The notes under the pieces are model-generated. The model saw only the letters and a program-made list of their open reading frames with translations, was not told the origin of the DNA and searched no databases. 64,000 bases of DNA from assembly GCF_913773635.1 (NCBI RefSeq), contig NZ_CAJYGQ010000011.1, positions 62,001 to 126,000 on the forward strand, given 5' to 3'. Both the position numbers and the translations under genes were made by a program. This DNA comes from an uncultured Mucilaginibacter sp. (GTDB lineage: Bacteria > Bacteroidota > Bacteroidia > Sphingobacteriales > Sphingobacteriaceae). Below are positions 43,457 through 51,645 of this stretch, in pieces (position 1 is the stretch's first letter; each line of letters opens with the position of its first letter).

Positions 43457-44298
43457 AGCTAAAGGTTGCCGGCACATTGGGTTACGAGGTTATTACACCA
43501 ACAACGTTTATTTTAAACATACATGCCCTGCGTACTCCGGCACAGGCGGTACTCGAAGAGAACTTTACTGTTGAGCCATATTTTAAGTTTGAAGAACTGG
43601 CGCCGCAACATAATGAAAGCCGTTTTATACGCCTTGAAGTGCCTGAGCCTGCAAAGGTTAACATTAGCTACAGCGCAATAATTGATACCTCGTTTAAGCA
43701 AACACCTTGTAACCAGCTAAACCATGTGCCTGTTGCTGCTATGGATGCTTCGGTATTGCCATACCTGTTTCCAAGCCGCTATTGCCAGTCAGACAAGTTG
43801 TACCGCTTTGCGCATAGCAAATTTGGCAAAATTGATAATGCCTTTGAAAAAGTATTAACCCTTACCAACTGGATACATGATAATGTTGAGTACTTAAGCG
43901 GCTCAACAAATTCACAAACCTCGGCTTATGATACCGTTGCCGAGCTTGCCGGTGTATGCCGCGATTTTGCGCACCTGGGCATAACCCTTTGCCGTGCGCT
44001 CGATATTCCGGCAAGATATTTTACCGGTTATGCCTATCAGCTTAACCCACCTGATTTTCATGCGTGCTTTGAAGCCTTTATTGGCAACGAATGGATTATA
44101 TTTGACGCTACGCGGCTTGTACCGCTTAATGGCTTGGTTAAAATAGCAACAGGCCGTGATGCTGCTGACGCCGCCATTGCCAGTATTTTTGGCGAGGTTA
44201 ATTTTATGGGTATATCAGCATCATGCCAATTGGCCGATGACAATTTTGATCCTGTGTTTTACAACGGGAATGATAGCCATGGCCTAACCTATCTTTAA
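43453..44298 (+). CDS. Transglutaminase-like protein (Anbu partner)
   Basis: 281-aa protein with a transglutaminase core: catalytic Cys in AGVCRDFAHLGITLCRALD (about residues 175-193), His in DFHACFEAFIGNEW (about 205-218) and Asp in IIFDATRLVP. An N-terminal beta-rich domain (about 1-100, GTLGYEVITPTTFILNIHAL) resembles the usual N-terminal part of Anbu-linked transglutaminases. Start ATG 43453 overlaps the previous stop (ATGA), so they are translationally coupled. It may act as a cysteine protease or ligase on a peptide; the substrate is unknown. Confidence 0.88.
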   Translation: MKLKVAGTLGYEVITPTTFILNIHALRTPAQAVLEENFTVEPYFKFEELAPQHNESRFIRLEVPEPAKVNISYSAIIDTSFKQTPCNQLNHVPVAAMDASVLPYLFPSRYCQSDKLYRFAHSKFGKIDNAFEKVLTLTNWIHDNVEYLSGSTNSQTSAYDTVAELAGVCRDFAHLGITLCRALDIPARYFTGYAYQLNPPDFHACFEAFIGNEWIIFDATRLVPLNGLVKIATGRDAADAAIASIFGEVNFMGISASCQLADDNFDPVFYNGNDSHGLTYL

Positions 44299-45299
44299 TT
44301 CGCTGCCATCCACTTATTCATGCTTTCAACCTGCTGTGCGTTGGCCGCTACCCATGCTGCAGCTCTTTTATCATTTGCCTGACTAATGTAAAAGGCAAAT
44401 GCCTGCATATGGGGAGATTGACTGAGCTTGTAGTATGTTGAAGCAAGCTGCGTGCGGAAATAACGATTACCCGATTGCTTTTGCGCAAGTGTGCCCACAG
44501 CAGTAAATATAGCTTTAAGCTGATCGGAAAACTTTTCGGCATACTTGTATGGCTTTTTACTTTCTACCCCAGCAACCGCGTTGGTTATAGCCTGGTTCAA
44601 TGCCAATGCTTCTGCACTCGGTTGCGGTGCTTTTTGCCCCGGTTCGGTTTTTAAAACGCCTCCTTGAATTATACTTTGAATATTACTGTAGGCTTCATCG
44701 GCCCGGTTGCCTTTAGGGTCGAGGTATAAAAAGCTGCAAAGGCTCAACAACGCCGGAGCTCGTTCATTTTGATGAAAAGTTACCAAGCCGTATAATCTTA
44801 AGCTGGCAGGCTGCCTCGAATTCAATCTTAGAGCATTTACGGCCCGTTGTTCTGCCTCCACATATTGCTTATTCCTGAAATAGGCCAAGCCCAGGCCGTA
44901 ATTTAAATCATAGCTTGCCGAATCTAATTCAATAGCTGTTTTGTAAGCACTTATTGCTTTGGCTGCCTGCCCGCTACGGTCATAAATCCCCGCCATTAGC
45001 GTATAAGAACTCAATAGCACAGGCGCCGTTGGGGCGGCGTTAACCACATCTTGTAAATAAGGTAATGCTTCGGTTCCCCTGCCTGCGGTATTTAAAGCAA
45101 ACGCCAGCTGATACTTTGCTGTAACGTTAGCCGGATCGGCAGCCAAGGCCGCTTTGTATTTTTCAATGGCAGCCGTATAATTTTTGCTTTTCTGCAGTTC
45201 GGAGCCCTCCCTAAGCAAATCGGGTACATTTTGGGCTGCTGCAAAAAAGGCTGGCAGCAGCAACAACAGCAACAGGCTATTTCTAAGTGTTTTAATCAT
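44295..45299 (-). CDS. Secreted TPR-repeat protein
   Basis: 334 aa with signal peptide (LLLLLLLPAFFAAAQ). About five TPR units follow to about residue 200: SKNYTAAIEKYKAALAADPA, then AKYQLAFALNTAGRGTEALPY, YTLMAGIYDRSGQAAKAISA, NYGLGLAYFRNKQYVEAEQ. A C-terminal helical domain follows without a match I recognise. Its end overlaps the convergent transglutaminase gene by 4 bases. Confidence 0.85.
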   Translation of the reverse strand: MIKTLRNSLLLLLLLPAFFAAAQNVPDLLREGSELQKSKNYTAAIEKYKAALAADPANVTAKYQLAFALNTAGRGTEALPYLQDVVNAAPTAPVLLSSYTLMAGIYDRSGQAAKAISAYKTAIELDSASYDLNYGLGLAYFRNKQYVEAEQRAVNALRLNSRQPASLRLYGLVTFHQNERAPALLSLCSFLYLDPKGNRADEAYSNIQSIIQGGVLKTEPGQKAPQPSAEALALNQAITNAVAGVESKKPYKYAEKFSDQLKAIFTAVGTLAQKQSGNRYFRTQLASTYYKLSQSPHMQAFAFYISQANDKRAAAWVAANAQQVESMNKWMAAN

Positions 45300-45438
45300 T
45301 TTCCACTAAGCTAACATTCAACATCTTTTGTAAAATCAAGGATAAGGTTATAACTATTAAGGCACTTCTTACCGTATAAGTACGCATTGATCGCTGAAAT
45401 TAAAATAAATTAAAAATTTTATCACTTAAGCAATTTTT

Positions 45439-45882
45439 ATGAAAAACACCGACCTTACAGCCAGAACGTCTGTTGCAATCTCGGTTTCGGAAGCTATCAG
45501 GCGCACAACTAACTGGCGCGAATTTATGAACGTAAATTTGCAAGGCACAAATGAAAGCATGGTGCCTAAGGCCGTTTACATGTCTCGCGCTGATATTTTG
45601 GCTATGGCCGATGCCTTAAAAGATCCATCTGTAGTGGGCGCACGTGCTTATTTTAGCTTAGACAGCACTAAGGCCGAAGCTGAAAAGAATGTTGTTACCT
45701 TTTGCATGGTGATGGTAAGATCATCCGATGACAAACGATGCGGTAAAGATGTTATATATTTGCCTAACAGCACCGACGGTGAAAACGGCAGTATTGACGA
45801 CTCAGGTATATATGACTATACAAGGCCATGCCCTGACTTTTGCGACATCGATAGTCCGTTGTACCGCGGTGAACACCCCTAA
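45439..45882 (+). CDS. Conserved hypothetical protein, 147 aa
   Basis: Unrecognised family. No signal or membrane segment. It has a helical N-terminus with ISVSEAIRRTTNWREFMNVN, then a region with three late cysteines (KRCGKDVIYLPN, CPDFCDID). It lies 16 bases before the membrane-sensor gene and is probably in the same transcript, so it may be a regulator or target of the kinase downstream. This is context only. Confidence 0.65.
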   Translation: MKNTDLTARTSVAISVSEAIRRTTNWREFMNVNLQGTNESMVPKAVYMSRADILAMADALKDPSVVGARAYFSLDSTKAEAEKNVVTFCMVMVRSSDDKRCGKDVIYLPNSTDGENGSIDDSGIYDYTRPCPDFCDIDSPLYRGEHP

Positions 45883-45898
45883 CTATTGATTATTGTTT

Positions 45899-46555
45899 AT
45901 GAAGGCTTTCTGGCTTTTTTTTATGACTTACATTGTGCCTGCGAGCACGCTATTACCCTTAGGAGCCGGACTGCTTTACTATAAACAAATTAATAAACCA
46001 CTGCGCACGCTGCTTTTGTACTTGGGCATGGCCCTTATAATGAATATTATAGGTATAACTCTGGCAAGCTTTAAAATAAATAACCTGCCGGGCCTGCATG
46101 TGTACACCATTTTAGAGGTGGTAACCTTAATGTTGTATTTTAAACATGCTTTTGAAAGTGAGCGTGCAAACAAATGGATTAACGTAATTTTAATAGCGTT
46201 CCCACTGCTTTGTATTGTTAATTTCTCGTTTTTTCAAAGTATTTACGAGTTTAATACCTACACAAGGCCGCTGGGGGCGCTCTTTGTAATTGTAGCAAGC
46301 ATACTTTACCTTGCCGTTCAAAGCGATTTTAAGCGCACCGACCTTATAACTACATCGGGTAGGATTGTTGCCGCCGGCTTTCTCATATACTTCTGCAGTT
46401 CGTTATTCCAGTTTATTTTTTCGAACGTGGTAAGCCATCACGTATCTAAAGATGTAAAGAAAACAATATGGATTTTGCATGCCATCCTGGTTGTAATTAT
46501 GTACCTGTTTTTTTTGGCTGCTATATTAAATGAACGAAGTAAGCGACAACATTGA
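45899..46555 (+). CDS. Multi-helix membrane protein coupled to a histidine kinase
   Basis: 219 aa from ATG 45899 ([20 protein letters not shown]). About seven hydrophobic helices are visible, including [71 protein letters not shown] and [19 protein letters not shown]. No catalytic motif. It overlaps the kinase gene by 26 bases in another frame. The kinase itself has only one helix, so this protein is a good candidate for the sensory input, in the way split 7TM receptors work. Inference. Confidence 0.75.
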   Translation: MKAFWLFFMTYIVPASTLLPLGAGLLYYKQINKPLRTLLLYLGMALIMNIIGITLASFKINNLPGLHVYTILEVVTLMLYFKHAFESERANKWINVILIAFPLLCIVNFSFFQSIYEFNTYTRPLGALFVIVASILYLAVQSDFKRTDLITTSGRIVAAGFLIYFCSSLFQFIFSNVVSHHVSKDVKKTIWILHAILVVIMYLFFLAAILNERSKRQH

Positions 46556-48173
46556 GGTACTGGTTATAACGGCAATGATGTGTTCATTCACCATTGTTGT
46601 TTGCTTTTTAATTGTTTTAAATCGGAAGCAGCTTGATGCGCTGCGCCAAAAGAAAGCCAACCAGGCTAAAAGTGTTTTTCTGGCCACCATGAGTCATGAA
46701 ATACGCACACCAATGAACGGTGTGCTTGGTATGGCAGCCTTGCTTAAAGAAACCGAACTTACCACCGAGCAGCGCGAATTCACCCAGTCCATTATTCAAA
46801 GCGGTGAAGCCTTATTGAGCGTTATTAATGATATACTCGATTTCTCCAAAATAGAATCGGGGCGCATGGAGATTGATTTGCACGAATTTAATCTTCGTAC
46901 CTGCATTGAGGACGTGCTTGATCTGTTTGCTCCAAAGCTTTCCAAACTACCGGTTGAGCTGTTTTATGAAATGGATGATGCAGTGCCTGAACTAATTGTA
47001 GCTGATAGCTCACGCCTGCGGCAAGTATTGGTAAACCTGGTTGGAAACGCCGTAAAATTTACCAGGGAAGGCCAAATTGTGCTGATGGTAACACAAGAGC
47101 AGCAACAGGCAGAAAAACCACAATTAAAGTTTAGTGTAAGCGATACCGGAATTGGCATTGCTACCGAAAACCTACCCAGGCTTTTTGAAGAGTTTACCCA
47201 GGCCAATGCTTCTACGTATCGCAAATATGGAGGATCTGGGCTTGGCTTGCTCATCAGCAAAAAACTGGTGCAGCTCATGGGTGGTGAAATTACAGTGGTA
47301 AGTGAACCAAATGTTGGTTCATGTTTCAGTTTTGGCATTGAGTATCAATTAACACGCCAGCCTGATAAAGCCATCGATCTTTCGGTACTAAGCGGTAAAA
47401 GCGCGCTGGTTATTTACCCTAACCAACAATTTAATAAGGCATTAAGCCAACGCTTAATGAGGTGCGGCCTCAATGTTATGTCCGCCTTAAGCATTGCACA
47501 AGCTGAAAGCAACCTTTGCAGCGCTCCTAATATTGACTTATTCATCATTGATTATTCGCTTCCGCAACCTGATCAAATTAAGCTGGCTGCATTAGTTAAC
47601 GCACGACACCCACATGCCGCAATCATATTACTTAGTAAAGCAGGTTTTGAAATGCTCTCTAATCAGCACTATCCTGCTTTTGGTGTTTTACCGCTACCCG
47701 TTAAGCAAAACCATTTAATACGCGAACTGCTCAAGGCTTTTAAACAAACGCATTTAAATGCGGGTATGAGTAAAACAGATGCCTTGTTAAAAGAAGAATT
47801 TGCCGCCATGCATCCCTTAAGTATTTTAGTAGCCGAAGACAACCAAATGAATCAGTTGGTTATTTTAAAGGTGCTTAAACGCCTTGGCTACTCACCTACC
47901 CTGGCTTGTAACGGAAAAGAAACGGTTGATGCATTGGCTCAAAAATATTTTGATGTTGTTTTGATGGACGTGCAAATGCCGGAGATGGATGGGCTTGAAG
48001 CAACGCGGTATATACGTAAGCACCACCGGCACCAACCACATATTGTTGCCATGACGGCCAATGCAATGGTTGAAGACAGGCAGGAATGCTATGATGCCGG
48101 TATGAATAACTTTTTAACCAAGCCCATAAAGCTTGAAGCGCTGATGTCGGTATTGGAAAATATTCCGGTATAG
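46530..48173 (+). CDS. Hybrid histidine kinase with two receiver domains
   Basis: 547 aa. One N-terminal membrane helix (about residues 10-30). HisKA with [19 protein letters not shown] (phospho-His, about 50-68), HATPase with [12 protein letters not shown] (about 167-178) and [19 protein letters not shown] plus [14 protein letters not shown] first receiver (about 290-400) keeps the acceptor in LFIIDYSLP but its acidic pair is missing (VIYPNQQF), so it is degenerate. The second receiver (about 425-545) is intact: [23 protein letters not shown] and FLTKPIKLE. No phosphotransfer or output domain is encoded, so signalling must pass to a separate protein. Confidence 0.94.
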   Translation: MNEVSDNIEVLVITAMMCSFTIVVCFLIVLNRKQLDALRQKKANQAKSVFLATMSHEIRTPMNGVLGMAALLKETELTTEQREFTQSIIQSGEALLSVINDILDFSKIESGRMEIDLHEFNLRTCIEDVLDLFAPKLSKLPVELFYEMDDAVPELIVADSSRLRQVLVNLVGNAVKFTREGQIVLMVTQEQQQAEKPQLKFSVSDTGIGIATENLPRLFEEFTQANASTYRKYGGSGLGLLISKKLVQLMGGEITVVSEPNVGSCFSFGIEYQLTRQPDKAIDLSVLSGKSALVIYPNQQFNKALSQRLMRCGLNVMSALSIAQAESNLCSAPNIDLFIIDYSLPQPDQIKLAALVNARHPHAAIILLSKAGFEMLSNQHYPAFGVLPLPVKQNHLIRELLKAFKQTHLNAGMSKTDALLKEEFAAMHPLSILVAEDNQMNQLVILKVLKRLGYSPTLACNGKETVDALAQKYFDVVLMDVQMPEMDGLEATRYIRKHHRHQPHIVAMTANAMVEDRQECYDAGMNNFLTKPIKLEALMSVLENIPV

Positions 48174-48177
48174 GCTA

Positions 48178-48549
48178 TTAATAATCTCCTGTTGATAGCA
48201 TAACCAGCGTACAGGCCGATAGTGTTTCAATTCCGCGTTCACGGGCCAGGCTGCGCAATTCGGGGTTTTCCGTACCAGGATTAAATATGATACGCTTCGG
48301 GTTAGTAGCCAAGATGTAATCATATAACGGCGGTTGATTTTGAGGACCAACGTACAATGTTATCGTATCAATATCCGCGTGTATCTCTTCTGCCTTTTCA
48401 ATGGCAACGCCTGCTACTTCTCCTTTTTTTATGCCCACGTTTACTATGGGGTGCCCGGTGCGCACCAGCCTGTTGGCGGCAAGGTAGGCATAACGGCTTG
48501 AGTCGGGCGTGGCTCCTAATATGAGTGTTTTCTTTTGGCTAGTAAGCAT
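48178..48549 (-). CDS. CoA-binding domain protein
   Basis: 123-aa Rossmann-like protein of the CoA_binding_2 family: KTLILGATPDSSRYAYLA with the nucleotide-binding loop (about residues 6-23), GHPIVNVGIKKGEV and RIIFNPGTENPELRSLARERG split over about 89-109. It has no catalytic site. It overlaps the DinB-like gene upstream by 11 bases. Role unknown; many Bacteroidota carry it as a small single-domain protein. Confidence 0.9.
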   Translation of the reverse strand: MLTSQKKTLILGATPDSSRYAYLAANRLVRTGHPIVNVGIKKGEVAGVAIEKAEEIHADIDTITLYVGPQNQPPLYDYILATNPKRIIFNPGTENPELRSLARERGIETLSACTLVMLSTGDY

Positions 48550-49024
48550 GGTTAATACGGTTTAATAATGCAATTTGGCCAGCATGATAAACCTGGTGCT
48601 CTATTAGCCCGCAAACCAAGTCTTTATACGTAGTAACGGGTTCGCCCATGTTGCGTTTATCGTTAATTAAATCATTCCATTTCTCATCAGGAAATGCCTG
48701 CAATGTTTTAATTAAATTGCTGTTGGCTTCATCTAAATCAATAACCAACTGCTGCCAGTTTTGTTCAGATGCTTCTCCCGGTTCGGGCCAATCGCCACGC
48801 TGAGGTAACTGCGCCTCATTTCCTTTTAACCGGCTAATGGTTTCCTCTGTCCAGGTGGTCATATGCAGTACAATGTGAGCAATACTATGCACAGAACCAT
48901 GCGGCTTGTTGAAGGCCGCCATCCAGCTACCCTCGGTTACAATAGTGCTAATGGGCGTACCGTACCAAGGCTGGCCAACAAAAACGGTTTCTAATTGGTG
49001 CTGCAGTTTACCGGCAATATTCAT
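48539..49024 (-). CDS. DinB/YfiT family putative metalloenzyme
   Basis: 161-aa four-helix protein: HSIAHIVLHMTTWTEETISRL (His ligands, about residues 46-66), EHQVYHAGQIALLNRI near the C-terminus (third metal His). The family binds a metal in a helix bundle and some members are thiol-dependent transferases. No thiol partner is evident here. Cotranscribed with the CoA-binding gene, which overlaps its 3' end. Confidence 0.88.
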   Translation of the reverse strand: MNIAGKLQHQLETVFVGQPWYGTPISTIVTEGSWMAAFNKPHGSVHSIAHIVLHMTTWTEETISRLKGNEAQLPQRGDWPEPGEASEQNWQQLVIDLDEANSNLIKTLQAFPDEKWNDLINDKRNMGEPVTTYKDLVCGLIEHQVYHAGQIALLNRINHAY

Positions 49025-49057
49025 AGTATTCCAATAGTAGTGTTTATGTACAACTGT

Positions 49058-49393
49058 TTAATAATCAAGCTCGGTGGCTGGGTCCCAGTAAACGGTTTTA
49101 AAGTTTTGCACCTTGTCACCTATTACCATTACACCCTCAGCCGCCAGCAGGGCTTTACGGTGTTCAATGCCAGCCGTATCGCCGGTTAAGCGGCCCTGAC
49201 TGTTTACCACCCGTTGAAAAGGAACGGGCGGTGTAACACCATCAAGCAATCCCATTGCCTTACCCACCTTGCGCGACCAGTTGCCCGCACCTAAGAACCG
49301 GGCAATGGCACCGTATGAAGTTACCCTTCCCGGCGGAACCTGGCGGGCAACTTCAAAAACGTGGTTGTTAAAGTTTGCATCGGCGGCACACAT
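49058..49393 (-). CDS. Alkyltransferase-like (Atl) protein without the catalytic Cys
   Basis: 111-aa MGMT-fold protein. It has the DNA-binding VTSYGAIARFLGAGNWSRKVG (about residues 24-44), which includes the HTH and arginine finger. The active-site motif PCHRV is replaced by PFQRVVNSQGRL (about 58-69), so it cannot take up an alkyl group. Such Atl proteins flip O6-alkylguanine and hand it to nucleotide excision repair. It is encoded 3 bases after trmB. Function by family and motif. Confidence 0.9.
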   Translation of the reverse strand: MCAADANFNNHVFEVARQVPPGRVTSYGAIARFLGAGNWSRKVGKAMGLLDGVTPPVPFQRVVNSQGRLTGDTAGIEHRKALLAAEGVMVIGDKVQNFKTVYWDPATELDY

Positions 49394-49396
49394 ATA

Positions 49397-50047
49397 TTAC
49401 TCAAACGAAAATTTAAGATAGTTGATGTTCTTATTATCCTTCAAATACTTTTTTTCGTAGTAAGTTTTAATATTCAGCACCTCATCTGCATACAGGGAGT
49501 GATAAAGGTCTTCTGTTTTTACATGCAACCTCAGGCCTAACTCTTCTATTTTTTCGGCAGTGTAAGCATGGAGTCCGTCGTTATCAGTTTTAAGGTTAAT
49601 AAAACCTCCCGGTTTAAGCAGCTGCTTATATTTTTCGAGGAAACGAGGAGCGGTTAACCGCTTTTTCTCGCGGCTTATTTGCGGCTGCGGATCGGGGAAG
49701 GTAATCCATATTTCATCAACTTCTCCGGGGGCAAAAAAATCAGTAAGGTTTTCTATTTGGATACGCAAAAAGCCAACGTTGGTAATACCTTCTTCAAGCG
49801 CAGTTTTGGCACCCCGCCATATGCGGTTACCTTTATAATCTACCCCAATAAAGTTTTTTTGCGCAAATAGCTGTGCAAGGTTCACGGTGTATTCGCCCTT
49901 ACCGCAGGCAAGCTCAAGTACTACAGGCTGGTCATTTTTAAAAAACTCAGCAGCCCAATTGCCTTTATAAGGTATACCTGCATCTAACTGTACCACATTG
50001 CTGAATGTGTCAACCTCGGCAAAACGTTTTAGTTTATCTTTTCCCAC
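49397..50047 (-). CDS. trmB: tRNA (guanine-N7-)-methyltransferase
   Basis: Methylates G46 of tRNA using S-adenosylmethionine. 216 aa with the SAM-binding VVLELACGKGEYTVNLAQ (about residues 42-59), FIGVDYKGNRIWRGAK and the family signature VDEIWITFPDPQPQISREKK (about 113-132), then RLTAPRFLEKYKQLLKPGG. Shares a divergent promoter region with hisS. Operon with the Atl gene behind it, 3 bases away. Confidence 0.95.
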   Translation of the reverse strand: MGKDKLKRFAEVDTFSNVVQLDAGIPYKGNWAAEFFKNDQPVVLELACGKGEYTVNLAQLFAQKNFIGVDYKGNRIWRGAKTALEEGITNVGFLRIQIENLTDFFAPGEVDEIWITFPDPQPQISREKKRLTAPRFLEKYKQLLKPGGFINLKTDNDGLHAYTAEKIEELGLRLHVKTEDLYHSLYADEVLNIKTYYEKKYLKDNKNINYLKFSFE

Positions 50048-50063
50048 TTGTGTTTAAAAACGT

Positions 50064-50093
50064 CAAAAATACAAAGAATATAGCAAGCGCAAA
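50064..50093 (-). promoter_or_regulatory. Promoter of trmB (-33 TTTG, -7 TATTTTTG)
   Basis: On the minus strand TTTG (50093-50090), 18 bases, then TATTTTTG (50071-50064), 16 bases ahead of the ATG. Both consensus boxes of the Bacteroidota sigma factor are present with a proper spacing. Confidence 0.6.
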
Positions 50094-50151
50094 CATTGCA
50101 TTGCCAGCAAAGCCGGCTAAACGTTAAAACAGCCTGCATGTTAAAAATTAT

Positions 50152-50159
50152 TACATTTG
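50152..50159 (+). promoter_or_regulatory. -7 promoter element of hisS
   Basis: TACATTTG, exact TAnnTTTG, 4 bases before the ATG at 50164. This implies a nearly leaderless transcript. Confidence 0.45.
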
Positions 50160-50163
50160 CCGC

Positions 50164-51531
50164 ATGGCTTCTGTTAAACCCTCAGTACCTAAAGGCATGC
50201 GCGATTTCTCGCCGGCCGAAATGGTAAAACGCAATTATATTTTCGACACCATAAAATCAGTTTTCCGCAAATTTGGCTATCAGCAGATAGAAACTCCGAC
50301 TATGGAAAACTCGGCCACGCTGATGGGAAAATATGGCGATGAGGGCGACAGGTTGATATTTAAAGTTCTTAACAGCGGCGATTATTTAAGCAAAGCACAG
50401 CCCGAATGGCTGGGCAGTACTAATGCCAAGCTTACCAATCATATATCAGAAAAAGCACTGCGGTACGACCTTACCGTGCCTTTTGCCCGCTATGTAGTGC
50501 AGCACCAAAATGATATTACGTTCCCTTTTAAACGCTTTCAGGTGCAGCCGGTTTGGCGCGCCGACCGTCCGCAAAAAGGTCGTTACCGCGAGTTTTACCA
50601 GTGCGACGCTGATGTTGTAGGATCAAACTCGTTATTAAATGAGGCAGAGTTTATTTTGATTTATGATGAGGCGTTAAGCAAGCTTGGACTTACTAATTTC
50701 ACCATTAAAATTAACAACCGTAAAATACTGGCCGGTATTGCCGAAATTATAGGCAAGCCCGAGCTTATAGTTGACATGACGGTAGCCATTGATAAGCTTG
50801 ATAAAATTGGACTTGATGGCGTGGTGAATGAGCTACTGACAAAAGGATTTACCCGGGAAGATATTGACCGTTTAGAACCGGTAATATTACTACAGGGTGC
50901 CAATGCCGAAAAGCTTGAGAAACTAAAAACCATTCTTTCGGCATCTGAAACAGGGCTTAAGGGCATTGCCGAATTAGAAACCATACTTAGCTACCTGCAA
51001 AGCTTTACCCTGATTAAAGCCACTGTTGAGGTTGATATTACTCTTGCCCGCGGATTGAACTATTATACAGGAGCTATTTTTGAGGTCAAAACTAACGAAA
51101 CCGTTATGGGCAGCATTGGCGGCGGCGGCCGTTATGATGATCTTACCGGCATGTTTGGCCTGAAAGGATTAACAGGCGCAGGCATCTCTTTTGGCGCCGA
51201 CCGTATATATGACGTATTAGAAGAACTCAAACTTTTTCCCGAAGCCAGCAACCAAACCACCCGCGTTTTAATTTGCCCGTTTGATGCAGCAGGTGAAACT
51301 TATGCACTGCCTTTGCTGCAACAATTGCGCACTGCCAGTATTAATGCCGAACTATATCCTGCGGGTGCAAAAATTAAAAAGCAGCTTGATTATGCCAATA
51401 ACAAAAACATACCGTACGTAGTGGTTATAGGCAGTGATGAAGTGCAAAGCGGACAGCTTACGCTTAAAAACATGCAAACCGGCGAGCAACAAAAGTTATC
51501 GGCTGATAATATATTGGCTGTTGTAAAATAA
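50164..51531 (+). CDS. hisS: Histidyl-tRNA synthetase
   Basis: Class II aminoacyl-tRNA synthetase, 455 aa. Motif 1 region with the conserved [10 protein letters not shown] start (about residues 8-17), motif 2 [20 protein letters not shown] (about 122-141), the histidine-binding [11 protein letters not shown] (about 297-307) and motif 3 [17 protein letters not shown] (about 317-333). C-terminal anticodon-binding domain from about 370 on. Divergent from trmB; a family A repeat sits directly behind the stop. Confidence 0.96.
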   Translation: MASVKPSVPKGMRDFSPAEMVKRNYIFDTIKSVFRKFGYQQIETPTMENSATLMGKYGDEGDRLIFKVLNSGDYLSKAQPEWLGSTNAKLTNHISEKALRYDLTVPFARYVVQHQNDITFPFKRFQVQPVWRADRPQKGRYREFYQCDADVVGSNSLLNEAEFILIYDEALSKLGLTNFTIKINNRKILAGIAEIIGKPELIVDMTVAIDKLDKIGLDGVVNELLTKGFTREDIDRLEPVILLQGANAEKLEKLKTILSASETGLKGIAELETILSYLQSFTLIKATVEVDITLARGLNYYTGAIFEVKTNETVMGSIGGGGRYDDLTGMFGLKGLTGAGISFGADRIYDVLEELKLFPEASNQTTRVLICPFDAAGETYALPLLQQLRTASINAELYPAGAKIKKQLDYANNKNIPYVVVIGSDEVQSGQLTLKNMQTGEQQKLSADNILAVVK

Positions 51532-51535
51532 CATT

Positions 51536-51618
51536 TGTCACCTCGAAGGATAGTAAGGGATATTTTCAACTGGACAATCTGATTGCTTTGATAAGATCGC
51601 TCGCTCTGGGAAATGACA
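51536..51618. repeat. Imperfect inverted repeat, family A copy 3
   Basis: TGTCACCTCGAAGGATAGTA at the left and GCTCGCTCTGGGAAATGACA at the right, with about 43 bases between; the arms agree with the copies at 8928 and 11224. It lies between hisS and ligD and could terminate both. Confidence 0.7.
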
Positions 51619-51645
51619 ATATGTTTGATTGATAATTAAACAGCA

